From Thermomicrobiaceae bacterium (GTDB lineage: Bacteria; Chloroflexota; Chloroflexia; Thermomicrobiales; Thermomicrobiaceae): DNA of 40,811 nt. The notes beneath the pieces were generated by a model. That model searched no databases, was not told the origin of the DNA, and worked only from the letters and a program-made list of their open reading frames with translations. Positions 6,852 through 15,334 of this stretch are shown piece after piece. Both the position numbers and the translations under genes were made by a program. The stretch lies in the NCBI GenBank assembly GCA_014874455.1, contig JADBJL010000061.1:1-40811 (forward strand), read 5' to 3'. Every line of letters begins with the position of its first letter. The first letter of the stretch is position 1.

Positions 6852-8259
6852 CGCTTCCCCCTACGGCGAGCGCTTGCCGCCGGAGCGGGATCTCGACCTC
6901 GATGGTGGTACCTAACCCCGGCTGGGAGCGGATCGCCAGCGTGCCACCGACCGCCTCTGCCCGCTCGCGCATTGTCGCCAGCCCGAAGCGCGGGTAACCG
7001 GTACGGTCGTGTGCCTCCGGGTCGAAACCGCCGCCGTTGTCGCTGACCGCGACGGTCATGGACTCAGTGGTCTTGCCGATCCGGACGGTGACGTGCGTAG
7101 CACCAGCGTGCTTGCGCACGTTGGTCAACGCCTCCTGGACGATGCGGAGGAGCTGGAGTTCGGCGATCGTCGAGAGACCGGTGAGCTCATCGCCCGGCGG
7201 CTCGACGACGAGGTCGACGGCGATACCGCTCTGCTCGCGCCAGCGCTCCAGGTAGCGCTGCAGGGCCTGGAGCAGCGTCTGCGAGGGGTCGAGGCCGGTG
7301 CGCAGCCCGAGGATGCCCTCGCGCACATCGGCGTAGGCGTCGCGGGCGGCCTGCTCGAGCTGGCGTAGGTGCTGCTCGGCGTCGGCCACGCGCCCCACCT
7401 GGCCGAGCAGTTCGCGGGCGGCCGAGGCTTTGGTGATGACGTAGCCGAGCACTTGAGCCAGGCTGTCATGCATCTCCCGAGCGATTCGCTCGCGCTCCTC
7501 GGCGATGGCCAGGCTGGTGATGCGGCGGTGCAGCCGGGCGTTGGTGATCGCCAGCGCGGCCTGGGTGGCGAAGCGCTCGAGGCGAAGCTGATCCTGCGGC
7601 GAATAGGGCGTGTCGTCCTCCCGGTCGGCCAGGTAGAGGGCCCCGAGGACGCTCTCTCCGCTTCGGATCGGAACACCCAAGAGCATGCGCAAGGTCACGT
7701 GACCCTCGGGGAAGCGTCGCTCGCCAGGATAGAGGAAGAGGTCATCGATCCGGAGCGTGCGCCCCTCGCGCAGCACCTGGTCGAGCAGCCCGTGTGACGT
7801 GATCTCCGAAAGCTTGCACGTGCGGTCGGCGGGGAGACCGGAGGCGAAGACGATCGGCGGCATACCGGCCTGGTCGCGCATCACGAGCAAGCCATAGCGC
7901 GCCCCGATGAGCCGGCGCGCCTGGTCGACCACCTGTGCGAGTACCTTCTCGAGGTCGAGGTCGGCGGCGATAGCCAGCCCGGCCTCGTGCAGCGCTCGGA
8001 GTTCGGCGTTGCGCTGCTCCAGCTCGGCCTGCTGCCGGAGGATGATACGAAAGATCCACTCGGCGAAGGCGACGATACCGAACAGTGCGAGCGCGATCGC
8101 GGTCAGTCGGACAGCCCAGGGGCTGACCCCGCGCTGTTCGAGGAGCTGGCCACCGAGCAGGAGCAAGAGCATGTACGCGGCGGGCGCGAGGATCGCGATC
8201 CGCTTCAAGCGGCGGAGTCGCTGCTCCGTGGGTAGTGGTGCAGAGACGCCACGCTGCAT
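6829..8259 (-). CDS. Membrane-bound GAF-domain sensor histidine kinase (NarX/DegS class)
   Basis: A 476-aa kinase, partner of the overlapping response regulator. Two membrane helices lie at about 20-40 and 50-72, followed by a short coiled coil (RQQAELEQRNAELRAL). A GAF domain spans about 95-245. The HisKA_3 dimerisation domain carries phospho-acceptor His264 in IAREMHDSLAQ, and the C-terminus has an ATPase domain with NGGGFD and GLATMRERA. This is the NarL-partner class. There is almost no extracytoplasmic sensor region, so sensing is probably by the GAF domain; no haem or Fe-S ligand pattern is obvious in it. ATG at 8259 is preferred because an in-frame upstream extension runs antisense through the hesB-like gene; GTG at 8265 is an alternative. 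Confidence 0.92.
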   Translation of the reverse strand: MQRGVSAPLPTEQRLRRLKRIAILAPAAYMLLLLLGGQLLEQRGVSPWAVRLTAIALALFGIVAFAEWIFRIILRQQAELEQRNAELRALHEAGLAIAADLDLEKVLAQVVDQARRLIGARYGLLVMRDQAGMPPIVFASGLPADRTCKLSEITSHGLLDQVLREGRTLRIDDLFLYPGERRFPEGHVTLRMLLGVPIRSGESVLGALYLADREDDTPYSPQDQLRLERFATQAALAITNARLHRRITSLAIAEERERIAREMHDSLAQVLGYVITKASAARELLGQVGRVADAEQHLRQLEQAARDAYADVREGILGLRTGLDPSQTLLQALQRYLERWREQSGIAVDLVVEPPGDELTGLSTIAELQLLRIVQEALTNVRKHAGATHVTVRIGKTTESMTVAVSDNGGGFDPEAHDRTGYPRFGLATMRERAEAVGGTLAIRSQPGLGTTIEVEIPLRRQALAVGGSDARLDRG

Positions 8260-8299
8260 CGCCACGCCTGTCCCTTCGAGTCTCAAGGATAACACGTCC

Positions 8300-8327
8300 T
8301 TGACAACGCGCGGCGTTGCGCTATCAT
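8300..8327 (+). promoter_or_regulatory. Sigma70-type promoter for the A-type Fe-S carrier gene
   Basis: TTGACA at 8300-8305 and TATCAT at 8322-8327 with a 16-bp spacer. This places the transcript start near 8334, some 65 bp before the ATG at 8401. The ribosome site GGAGGAGAG lies just before that ATG. Confidence 0.75.
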
Positions 8328-8400
8328 TGCGGCAGTTGGGTTTTGCAAGGCCTGGGTTGCGAATCCCCGGCAAACATGGGGGCGTTGGAGGAGAGCCGCG

Positions 8401-8772
8401 ATGTTGACGATGACGCCGGAAGCGGTCGAGCAGCTCAAGGAGTTTATGGAAGAGCAGGGCATGCCCAATGCGCTGCTCCGCGTGTTCGTCGCGCCTGGTG
8501 GCTGCTCCGGCTTGCAGTACGGCATGGCGCTCGAGGAGACGGCCGAGGAGGACGACCACGTCGTCGAAATCGACGGCGTGCGGGTCGTCGTCGACCAGTT
8601 CAGCGCGATCTACCTTGAGGGCGCCGAGATCGACTACATCAACAGCCTCATGGGTGGTGGCTTCACGGTGCGTAATCCCAACGCCGTGGCGACCTGCGCC
8701 TGCGGCCACTCCTTCGATGCCGGCGGCAACGCCGCGACGGCGCAGGGCTGCGGCTGCGGCGGCGGCTGGTAA
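8401..8772 (+). CDS. A-type iron-sulfur cluster carrier (HesB/IscA/ErpA family)
   Basis: A 123-aa protein that accepts and delivers Fe-S clusters to target enzymes in the cytoplasm. The three family cysteines are present: Cys35 in GGCSGLQY, and Cys99 and Cys101 in the CACG motif. It ends in a Gly/Ala-rich tail with two more cysteines (117 and 119, GCGCGGGW), which the ~105-110-residue family core lacks. It is monocistronic, with its own promoter and a strong hairpin after it. Nearby Fe-S enzymes (molybdoenzyme, ferredoxin subunit) are possible clients, but the family serves many proteins. Confidence 0.93.
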   Translation: MLTMTPEAVEQLKEFMEEQGMPNALLRVFVAPGGCSGLQYGMALEETAEEDDHVVEIDGVRVVVDQFSAIYLEGAEIDYINSLMGGGFTVRNPNAVATCACGHSFDAGGNAATAQGCGCGGGW

Positions 8773-8801
8773 CAGGTCGCGTCGAACTGAGACGCTGAGG
8801 T

Positions 8802-8832
8802 CGACGCACGGGTGGGGTGTGCCCGTGCGTCG
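8802..8832 (+). terminator. Strong GC hairpin after the Fe-S carrier gene
   Basis: An 11-bp perfect stem, CGACGCACGGG (8802-8812) with CCCGTGCGTCG (8822-8832), and a 9-nt loop, 30 bp after the stop codon. No run of T follows, so it is a terminator of the GC-rich, U-poor kind or an mRNA 3'-end stabiliser. Confidence 0.55.
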
Positions 8833-8936
8833 TCGCGTGTCCACGACGCTGGCGTGGCCACTCACGGCTCGTCTCAGGCAGAACTCGACCGCCCGCCGGT
8901 CGGGCGGGGGACACGCTGCTGGGCGGCTTCGCTCGC

Positions 8937-8942
8937 TATACT
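8937..8942 (+). promoter_or_regulatory. Probable -10 box of the tRNA-Leu gene
   Basis: TATACT at 8937-8942, about 38 bp before the tRNA 5' end, which would give a leader of about 30 nt. No convincing -35 hexamer is seen at the expected distance. Confidence 0.4.
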
Positions 8943-8980
8943 TGAAGCGTGCTCATAGCGACTCGAGCAGGGTCGCCCCT

Positions 8981-9062
8981 GGGGGAATGTCGGAACTGGC
9001 AGACGAGCGTGACTTAGGATCACGTGCCGCGAGGCGTGTGGGTTCGAGTCCCACTTCCCCCA
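8981..9062 (+). tRNA. tRNA-Leu, anticodon UAG
   Basis: An 82-nt class II tRNA. The acceptor stem is GGGGGAA (8981-8987) with TTCCCCC (9055-9061) and discriminator A at 9062. The anticodon stem CGTGA/TCACG encloses the loop CTTAGGA, giving anticodon TAG and so reading CUN leucine codons. A long variable arm (GCC-GCGA-GGC) and the T arm GTGGG-TTCGAGT-CCCAC follow. CCA is not encoded; the next bases are CCG, so the 3' end needs CCA addition. Confidence 0.97.
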
Positions 9063-9374
9063 CCGACGCGCAAGCGAGACGACGGCCCTGAGCTCGACGT
9101 TTCGTCGCACGTACGGTTGTGGGGCGGTCTCTCCTTTCTACGGCATCACTCTATGGTTTCCCGGTCGGTTAATCGTTCCCCCCTCCCTGGCCTGCTGGGT
9201 GTCCCCCTCGAACACTCGTGACGGTGAGTGAGAGGCGAGGTACCAGTCGCCTGTACTTTCCGACCTTCGATCTTGCGCCATGACGATCTACCGTGCGAGG
9301 CTCTGTGCCGGGACCCGATCCGCGGAAGTGCGACCCGGCGGGGTGTGGATCGGCCGGTGACTGTGGAGGGGAGC
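9063..9374. other. Intergenic region between tRNA-Leu and the M20 deacylase
   Basis: About 310 bp with no convincing gene on either strand. A small CGACG-TTT-CGTCG stem lies about 35 bp after the tRNA. No promoter with both good boxes is evident. The last 20 bases hold the ribosome site GGAGGGGAGC for the next gene. Confidence 0.5.
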
Positions 9375-10556
9375 ATGACGGGGTTCGACATTGCGGTCTC
9401 AGCCGAAGCGATCGCTGACTTCACATTGCGCTTGATCCAGACGCCGAGCACGTCCGGCCAGGAGGACGGGGTGGCGCGGCTGGTCTTCGAGGAGATGACG
9501 AAGCTCGGCTACACAGTGCAGGTCGACGCCTTCGGCAACGTCGTCGGTACCATCTCTGCCGGGCCGGGGCCGATCGTCCTGCTCGACGCGCACATGGACA
9601 CCGTCGGTGTCTCCAGCCCGGAGCTCTGGACGCGCAACCCCTGGGGCGAGCGCGTGGGCGACCGCATCTATGGCCGGGGCGCCATGGACATGAAGGGGCC
9701 ACTCGCGGCGGCCATTTATGGCATCGCCGCGCTCCGTAGCCGCCTGGAGCGCGGGACAGTAGCAGTCTCGGCCACAGTCGCCGAGGAGCTGGTCGAGGGG
9801 CCGGCGCTGGAGAACGTAGCCGAGCGCCTGCGCCCGGACTTCGTCGTGATCTGTGAGGCGACCTCGCTGAAGCTGGCGCGCGGGCAGCGCGGCCGCGCCG
9901 AGGTCAGAGTGGAGGTGTTCGGCAAGCCCACGCACTCCTCCCGGCCCGAACTCGGCGTCAATGCCGCCGAGGCGATGGTCGACGTCATCCGTGCCCTGCG
10001 CGAGCTCCAGCCGCCGCGCCACCCGGTGCTGGGGCCGGGCATCCTGGTGCTCACCGATGTGAAGTCCGAGCCCTACCCGGGGCTCTCGGTGGTGCCGGAC
10101 TACTGCCTTGCGACCTACGACCGCCGCACGCTGCCGGGCGAGCGGGAGGAGGACGTCCTCGGGCCGATCCGGACGCTCGCCGAGCGCGCCGTCGAAGGTT
10201 CGGGGGCTCGCGTCCAGGTCACGCTCGCCGTGGACGACTTCCAGACGTACACCGGCCAGCGGATCGTGGCTCCGAACTTCGCCCCCGCCTGGTTCTTCGA
10301 CGAGAAGGCCCCGATCGTAGCCGGGGCGGTCGAGGGGCTGCGCCAGGCCGGGATCGCGCCGGAACTCTCGCACTACGCCTTCTGCACCAACGGCAGCGGC
10401 ACCGCCGGGCGGCTGGGTATCCCGACGATCGGGTTCGGGCCAGGCCATGAAGAGCTAGCCCACCGGGTCGACGAGTATGTCGATGTGGACGATCTGGTAC
10501 AGGCGGCGCGCGGCTACGCGGCCATCGCCTGCCAGCTCGTGCGCCTGGGAGGCTGA
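9375..10556 (+). CDS. M20-family metallohydrolase (YgeY/ArgE/DapE-like deacylase)
   Basis: A 393-aa dinuclear-zinc amidohydrolase. Metal and catalytic residues visible are His73 and Asp75 in LDAHMDTVG, Asp105 in GRGAMDMKG, Glu137/Glu138 in VAEE, Glu161 in CEAT, and a C-terminal His in GPGHEELAH. The dimerisation domain lies at about 170-290 (KPTHSSRPELGVNAAEA). The sequence is closest by eye to the YgeY branch (putative selenium-metabolism hydrolase) and to ArgE/DapE deacylases. ATG at 9375 is chosen for its GGAGGGGAGC ribosome site; the frame extends upstream without family similarity. It is followed after two bases by a PLP enzyme, so the pair probably acts on one acylated or carbamoylated amino-acid substrate. 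The exact substrate cannot be read. Confidence 0.85.
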   Translation: MTGFDIAVSAEAIADFTLRLIQTPSTSGQEDGVARLVFEEMTKLGYTVQVDAFGNVVGTISAGPGPIVLLDAHMDTVGVSSPELWTRNPWGERVGDRIYGRGAMDMKGPLAAAIYGIAALRSRLERGTVAVSATVAEELVEGPALENVAERLRPDFVVICEATSLKLARGQRGRAEVRVEVFGKPTHSSRPELGVNAAEAMVDVIRALRELQPPRHPVLGPGILVLTDVKSEPYPGLSVVPDYCLATYDRRTLPGEREEDVLGPIRTLAERAVEGSGARVQVTLAVDDFQTYTGQRIVAPNFAPAWFFDEKAPIVAGAVEGLRQAGIAPELSHYAFCTNGSGTAGRLGIPTIGFGPGHEELAHRVDEYVDVDDLVQAARGYAAIACQLVRLGG

Positions 10557-10558
10557 GC

Positions 10559-11788
10559 ATGGGAGTCCCGGTCGCCGCGAGAGTGACGCGCGCTGATGGG
10601 TCGAGCCAGCGCTTCGAGGACGTGGCCGCGGCACTGGCCCAGGTGGACAGCGGCCTGGTGGAGCTGCTCTACGACTATAGTCCGGCGCTGGTGCCCGGCT
10701 GCCCGCCCGACCAGGGCGGGATGTGGCGCTACCGGGATCTCCTGCCGCTCGACCCGGGGCCGATTGCCTATCCCCTGCCAGTCGGCGGCACGCCGCTGGT
10801 CGCGCCCCCAGGGCTGCGCCGGGCCAGCGGCTGTGCCCACCTCTGGGTCAAAGACGAGACCCGCGGGCCTACGGGCTCGAACAAGGATCGTGCGACCGCG
10901 CTCGTGCTCGAGCACGCGCTCCGTGGCGGGCAGGAGACGGTCAGTTGCGCCTCTACCGGGAACGTGGCGGCCTCACTCGCGGTAGGCGCGGCCGCGGCCG
11001 GCAAACGGGCCGTCATCTTCGTGCCGGCCGAGGTGGACGAGTCGAAGCTGGCGCTAATGCTCTTTGCCGGGGCGACGGTGGTCAAAGTGCGCGAGGGCTA
11101 CGCGGCGGCCTTCCGGCTCTCCCGCGAGGCCGCCAAAGCTTTCGGCTGGTGCGACCGTAACACCGGCGTCAACCCGCTGACGGTGGAGGCGAAGAAGACG
11201 GTCGCGTTCGAGGTCTGGGAGCAACTCGATCGCGAGGTGCCCGATGTGGTCGTGGCACCGGTCGGTGACGGGCCGACACTGTGTGGCCTGGCCAAGGGGT
11301 TCCGCGAGCTGGTCGCCTGCGGCGTGGCCGAGCGGATGCCGCGGCTGATCGGCGTGCAGGCGGAGGGGTGCCAGCCAGTCAAGCGGGCCTGGGAGACGGG
11401 TGCCTCGCGCATCGAGCCTGTCCAGCCGGCGACCCTCGCCGACGGCATCGCGGTCGGCGACCCGGTCAGCGGAGTGCTGGCGCTGCGTGACGTGCGCGAG
11501 TCGGGCGGCGGCTTCGTCGCCGTCTCGGACGCCGAGTTGCTCGAAGCGGTTCGGACGCTGGCGACAGCCGGCGGGCTGCTCGCTGAGCCGGCTGGGGCCG
11601 CCGCGTACGCCGGGCTATTGAGGGGGCTGGAGTGCGGGCTGGTGGATCGGACGGAGCGCGTCGTCATCCTGATGACCGGGACACTGCTCAAGACACCTCG
11701 TTTCCTGCGCCCCCAGGTGCGGCCTCTCGAGGTCGAGGCCGATCTGAGCGCGCTCGCGCAAGTGCTTGCTGAAGGGGAGGGGTGCTGA
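10559..11788 (+). CDS. Threonine-synthase-like fold-type II PLP enzyme
   Basis: A 409-aa lyase/synthase-family protein. The Schiff-base lysine is Lys109 in GPTGSNKDRA. The phosphate- or carboxylate-binding STGN loop is at 132-135, and the C-terminal region has TAGGLLAEPAGAAAYAG, typical of threonine synthase and related ammonia-lyases. Bacterial threonine synthases of this class begin with a zinc-ribbon of paired CxxC. Here the equivalent region (about 10-42, ending LVELLYDYSP) has kept its length but has no cysteines. That, and pairing with a YgeY-like hydrolase, suggests a relative that may not make threonine; E. coli pairs ygeY with the PLP ammonia-lyase ygeX. ATG at 10559 follows a GGGAGG site. 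Confidence 0.82.
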   Translation: MGVPVAARVTRADGSSQRFEDVAAALAQVDSGLVELLYDYSPALVPGCPPDQGGMWRYRDLLPLDPGPIAYPLPVGGTPLVAPPGLRRASGCAHLWVKDETRGPTGSNKDRATALVLEHALRGGQETVSCASTGNVAASLAVGAAAAGKRAVIFVPAEVDESKLALMLFAGATVVKVREGYAAAFRLSREAAKAFGWCDRNTGVNPLTVEAKKTVAFEVWEQLDREVPDVVVAPVGDGPTLCGLAKGFRELVACGVAERMPRLIGVQAEGCQPVKRAWETGASRIEPVQPATLADGIAVGDPVSGVLALRDVRESGGGFVAVSDAELLEAVRTLATAGGLLAEPAGAAAYAGLLRGLECGLVDRTERVVILMTGTLLKTPRFLRPQVRPLEVEADLSALAQVLAEGEGC

Positions 11789-11898
11789 GGCTCTTCACGA
11801 ATCCTTCCGAGCCAGATGGGCGTGCTTACTCCTTGCGCACCGGGCGGTGAGCGCGACATACTGGAAGGCTCGCGGTGGCCGATGTGGGAGGGGCTGTG

Positions 11899-12483
11899 AT
11901 GGGCGAATCGGCGCTGGCCAGCTTGCCCAATCGGGAGCAGGTGGTGCTACGGCTCCAGGGGGCGCGGCGGCAGGCCGAGCAGGTAGCGGCCGCACTCGCG
12001 GCAGGAGACCTTATCGGGCTAGAGTCGGCGCTCTGTGCGGCGATCGACCAGGCGCTGAAGGCGGTGACCGCGGCGCTCTACGGGTTCAACGCGCTGCTGC
12101 CGAGCCCGCTGCCGGCGAGCCGGCTCAACCGCCGCAACTTGCGTGACCGCTTCGCTGCAGTACAGGCCACGAGCGCGGTGCTGGAGCTGATCGACCGGGC
12201 GGCCCACCCTCACGAGGGCTGGCTCTGGTGGCTCGACCGCAAGGAGGCGGCCAGCGCCTTCGCTTCGTTGCTTCGACCACCGGGAGAGGCGGCCGACGCT
12301 CCAGCGCTCTGGCGCGACCCTCTGGAACCGGCCCATGGGGTAGAGACACTGTCACCTGACCGCTACGTCGCACAGGCGGTGGCGCAGATCGAGCAACTCG
12401 TCGAGGACGTGAGCCGGCTAGCGGCTGCCGACGTCGCGGCCTACCGGGAAGCGGCCCGCCGGCAGCCTGGTCGGCTGATCTGA
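11899..12483 (+). CDS. Hypothetical protein, helical, unknown function
   Basis: A 194-aa protein I do not recognise. It has no signal peptide or membrane span. The sequence is alanine- and leucine-rich and predicted to be mostly helical, with a central SRLNRRNLRDRF segment and an EGWLWWLDRKEA stretch rich in Trp. It follows the PLP enzyme by 110 bp on the same strand. The start at ATG 11899 is chosen for the GGGAGGGGC site just upstream; GTG at 11875 or 11896 is possible. Coding character is good (strong third-position GC, clean frame to TGA). Confidence 0.7.
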   Translation: MGESALASLPNREQVVLRLQGARRQAEQVAAALAAGDLIGLESALCAAIDQALKAVTAALYGFNALLPSPLPASRLNRRNLRDRFAAVQATSAVLELIDRAAHPHEGWLWWLDRKEAASAFASLLRPPGEAADAPALWRDPLEPAHGVETLSPDRYVAQAVAQIEQLVEDVSRLAAADVAAYREAARRQPGRLI

Positions 12484-12505
12484 AGATCGGCCCCGCTTCC
12501 CCCCG

Positions 12506-12584
12506 GGTTCGGTGCCGCTTGCTGTCGTAGCGGAGGGCTGCACACCCCGCCGCTGGCTGCCTGATCTCCAGTGTGTACCGAACC
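12506..12584 (+). other. Inverted repeat enclosing smaller stems (possible structured leader)
   Basis: GGTTCGGT (12506-12513) is matched perfectly by ACCGAACC (12577-12584) across 63 nt. Inside, CCGCT and AGCGG form a second small stem. The element lies 120 bp upstream of the FAD oxidoreductase start. It fits no RNA family I can name; it could be chance in GC-rich DNA. Confidence 0.25.
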
Positions 12585-12704
12585 TGGCGGTGCGGCGTGC
12601 TGCCCCGCCGTCGTGGAGGAAGCGCAGCGGTCTTGCTTTGATCAAATGGATCAGCGAGGATGGGCACGAGCGGGTCGAGAGGCAGGAGGGGGCGAGGGGC
12701 ACCG

Positions 12705-14264
12705 ATGGAGCGCTACGATGCCGTCGTGGTTGGTTCCGGCCACAACGGGCTGATCGCTGCTGGATATCTGACGAAGGCGGGCAAACGCGTGCTCGTCTTA
12801 GAGCGGCGCCCGATCATCGGCGGGGCGACTGTCACCGAGGAGCACTTTCCTGGCTACCGGCTGTCCACCTGCTCCTATGTCTGTAGCCTGCTGCTGCCGG
12901 AGGTGGTGCGGGATCTGGAGATGACGAAGTACGGCTACGACGTTCGCCCGTTCGACCCGCAGTACTTTGTGCCCTTCCCCGATGGTCGTTACTTGATGAC
13001 CTTCCTCGACGAGCGCAAGACCAAGGAGCAGCTCGCCAAGTTTTCCAAGCGCGACGCCGAGCGCTGGGATGCCTATTGGGCGATGTGGAACCGGCTCATC
13101 GCCCGCGTCCGCCCATTGTTGCTCCAGCCGGCTCCCTCGATGGAGGAGCTGGCACGGCGCTTCGAAGGGGCCGAAGGGCTGGAGGATCTGCGTACGCTCC
13201 TGATGAAGAGCATCGCCGAGGTGCTCGACCTGTTCTTCGAGAGTGAAGAGATCAAGGCGCCACTCTGCACCGGCGGCGTGATCGGTGTCAACCTAGGGCC
13301 GAAGTCTCCTGGCTCAGCGTACGTGAAGTTCCACCACCTGCTCGGAAACCTGAACGGCCACCAGGGAGCGTGGGGGTACGTCCGCGGCGGGATGGGCAGC
13401 ATCGCGGAGGCGCTCGCTGGCTTCTGTCGCGACCACGGGGTCGAGATCCTCACGGACGCGGAAGTCGCTGAGGTCGAAGTGGAAAACGGCATCGCGCGCG
13501 GGGTGCGGCTCGTCGATGGCCGGCGTTATGCCGCCGACGCGATCCTCTCGAACGCTGACCCCCAGCGCACCTACCTGCGCCTGGTCGATCGTCGCCACCT
13601 GCCGGAAGAATTCGTCCAGGCCGTGGAACGGATCCGGAGCAAGGGCTCGGTGGTCAAGGTGTTGCTGGCGCTCGGCGAGCTGCCGAACTTTACCTGCCTC
13701 CCCGGAACCGAGGTCGGGCCTCAGCACACCGGTGGCATCGTCATCAACCCCTCGGTCGACTACCTCGAACGCGCCTGGGAGGACTGTAAGCACGGAAGGC
13801 CTTCCGCTCGTCCATTCATGGACTGCTATATCCAGACAGCGACGGAGGACGGCCTCGCGCCGCCAGGCAAGCACACGCTCTCGCTCTACGTGCAGTACGC
13901 GCCGTACGACCTGGCCGAGGGTACCTGGGAGGAGCGCAAGGACGAGATCGGTCGAAACATCATCGACACCTTCGCCGAGTACGCGCCCAACATCTGGAAC
14001 GCAATCGAGCATATGGCCGTGCTCGGCCCCCGCGATATCGAGGAGGTGATCGGCATCACCGGCGGGAACATCTTTCACGGCGAGATCACGCCGGATCAGA
14101 TGTTCGCGTTCCGTCCGGTACCGGGCTGGTCGGGCTACGAGTCACCGGTCGAGCGTCTGTACCTGTGCGGTTCGGGAGCTTGGCCTGGTGGCGCCGTCTT
14201 CGGCGCACCAGGGCGCAACTGTGCCCTCCAGGTGCTGGCTGACCTGGAGCGCCGAGCAGGCTAA
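12705..14264 (+). CDS. Phytoene-desaturase-like FAD oxidoreductase
   Basis: A 519-aa flavoprotein of the carotenoid desaturase/amine oxidase superfamily. The N-terminal dinucleotide fold is clear (VVVGSGHNGLIAAGYL, then VLVLERR). The C-terminal FAD motif reads YLCGSGAWPGGAVFGAPGRN. The middle (about 70-330) carries the substrate domain, with a GGMGSIAEALAGFCRDHG segment typical of CrtI-like proteins. No other carotenoid gene is near, so it may be one of the many CrtI-like proteins with other substrates. ATG at 12705 gives the canonical MERYDAVVVGSGHNG start. It converges on the LLM oxidoreductase gene with a 75-bp gap in which I see no clear terminator. Confidence 0.88.
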   Translation: MERYDAVVVGSGHNGLIAAGYLTKAGKRVLVLERRPIIGGATVTEEHFPGYRLSTCSYVCSLLLPEVVRDLEMTKYGYDVRPFDPQYFVPFPDGRYLMTFLDERKTKEQLAKFSKRDAERWDAYWAMWNRLIARVRPLLLQPAPSMEELARRFEGAEGLEDLRTLLMKSIAEVLDLFFESEEIKAPLCTGGVIGVNLGPKSPGSAYVKFHHLLGNLNGHQGAWGYVRGGMGSIAEALAGFCRDHGVEILTDAEVAEVEVENGIARGVRLVDGRRYAADAILSNADPQRTYLRLVDRRHLPEEFVQAVERIRSKGSVVKVLLALGELPNFTCLPGTEVGPQHTGGIVINPSVDYLERAWEDCKHGRPSARPFMDCYIQTATEDGLAPPGKHTLSLYVQYAPYDLAEGTWEERKDEIGRNIIDTFAEYAPNIWNAIEHMAVLGPRDIEEVIGITGGNIFHGEITPDQMFAFRPVPGWSGYESPVERLYLCGSGAWPGGAVFGAPGRNCALQVLADLERRAG

Positions 14265-14339
14265 GCTGCCGGTCAATCTGGCGACCTGGAACCTACCGGG
14301 CGGCACGACGCGCTGCCAGTCGCGGTGGATACGGTCACC

Positions 14340-15302
14340 TCAGTCCGCGAAGGCGGGTATCACCTGCGTCGCGATCAAGCCGAGCGTTTCCAGGTCTTCC
14401 AGATCGAAGGTCTGAAGCATCAGGCGGTCAACGCCCAGCGCAGCACGCGCCCGCACCTGCTCGATGACCTCGGCCGGTGTGCCCACGAGCCAGCCGCGCT
14501 CCCGCAGTCGCGCAACCACCTCATCGGGCGACAGCCCGTTCAGGGAAACCAGGATCCGCTGGAGCCTCGCTGCGCGTTCGCGCAGCTCGCGCTCGTCGCG
14601 GCCGATCAGGTGCCCCACCATCCAGGAACGCTCGATCTCCCGGGGATCGCGACCGAGCTCCGCGCAGTGGCGCTCCAACGCGGCGCGCTTGGCCGCATAC
14701 CCATCGGGTTGGAGACTCACGGCGTTCCAGTCGCTCGCGTACTTCGCGGCGATGCGGAGCAGCCGCTTTTCGCCCCCGCCGCCGATTACCAGCGGCACGC
14801 CTTCTGGCCGGAGCGGCGTTGGCCGCATCTGGGCCTCTTCCAGCCGGTAGAACCGGCCACTGAAGCTGACCGGCTCGCCCGTCCAAAGCAGCTTGATGAC
14901 CGTGATCGCCTCTTCTAACCGATCCATGCGCTCGCTGACCGCTGGCAGGGAAAAGCCGAAGGCGCGGTGCTCCCGCTCGTTCCAGCCCGCGCCTAAGCCG
15001 AGCCGGTAGCGCCCGCTGGAGAGCCGGTCGAGCGCGGCGGCGTTCTGCGCCAGCTCAACCGGGTGTCTGAAGGTCACTGGCGAAACGAGCTGGCCGAAGA
15101 CGAGACGGGTGCTGCGCAGCGCCACCGCGGTGAGAGAGGGCCAGAGGGCCAGCGTCTCCCGCTCCGCGATGCCCATGACCGACGTAAGGTGATCTGAGCG
15201 CCACAGCGATTCGAACCCGAGCGTCTCGCACAGGTCGATCAACTGGAGCCAGCGTTCCCAGGTGACGTTCTCCTGGGCTTCGATCATGATCCCGAACTTC
15301 AT
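14340..15302 (-). CDS. LLM-class (luciferase-like) F420- or FMN-dependent oxidoreductase
   Basis: A 320-aa TIM-barrel monooxygenase/dehydrogenase. Typical elements are the start MKFGIMIE, ETLGFESLWRSDHL, the RLGLGAGWNEREHRAFGF motif after GRYR, GEPVSFSGRFYRL, and PLVIGGGGEKRLLRIAAKYAS. These match the LLM family most often annotated as F420-dependent in Chloroflexota and Actinobacteria. Cofactor (F420 or FMN) and substrate are not decided by the sequence. ATG at 15302 has a GGAGGAAC site. It lies behind the YbaK-type gene by about 100 bp on the same strand and may have its own weak promoter. Confidence 0.88.
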   Translation of the reverse strand: MKFGIMIEAQENVTWERWLQLIDLCETLGFESLWRSDHLTSVMGIAERETLALWPSLTAVALRSTRLVFGQLVSPVTFRHPVELAQNAAALDRLSSGRYRLGLGAGWNEREHRAFGFSLPAVSERMDRLEEAITVIKLLWTGEPVSFSGRFYRLEEAQMRPTPLRPEGVPLVIGGGGEKRLLRIAAKYASDWNAVSLQPDGYAAKRAALERHCAELGRDPREIERSWMVGHLIGRDERELRERAARLQRILVSLNGLSPDEVVARLRERGWLVGTPAEVIEQVRARAALGVDRLMLQTFDLEDLETLGLIATQVIPAFAD

Positions 15303-15334
15303 AGTTCCTCCGTTCGACGCGAAGAGTGCCCCAG

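Noticed and set aside
9399-10448. A 349-codon minus-strand frame across the M20 hydrolase
   Set aside because: The plus-strand gene has intact metal-ligand motifs; the antisense frame has none.
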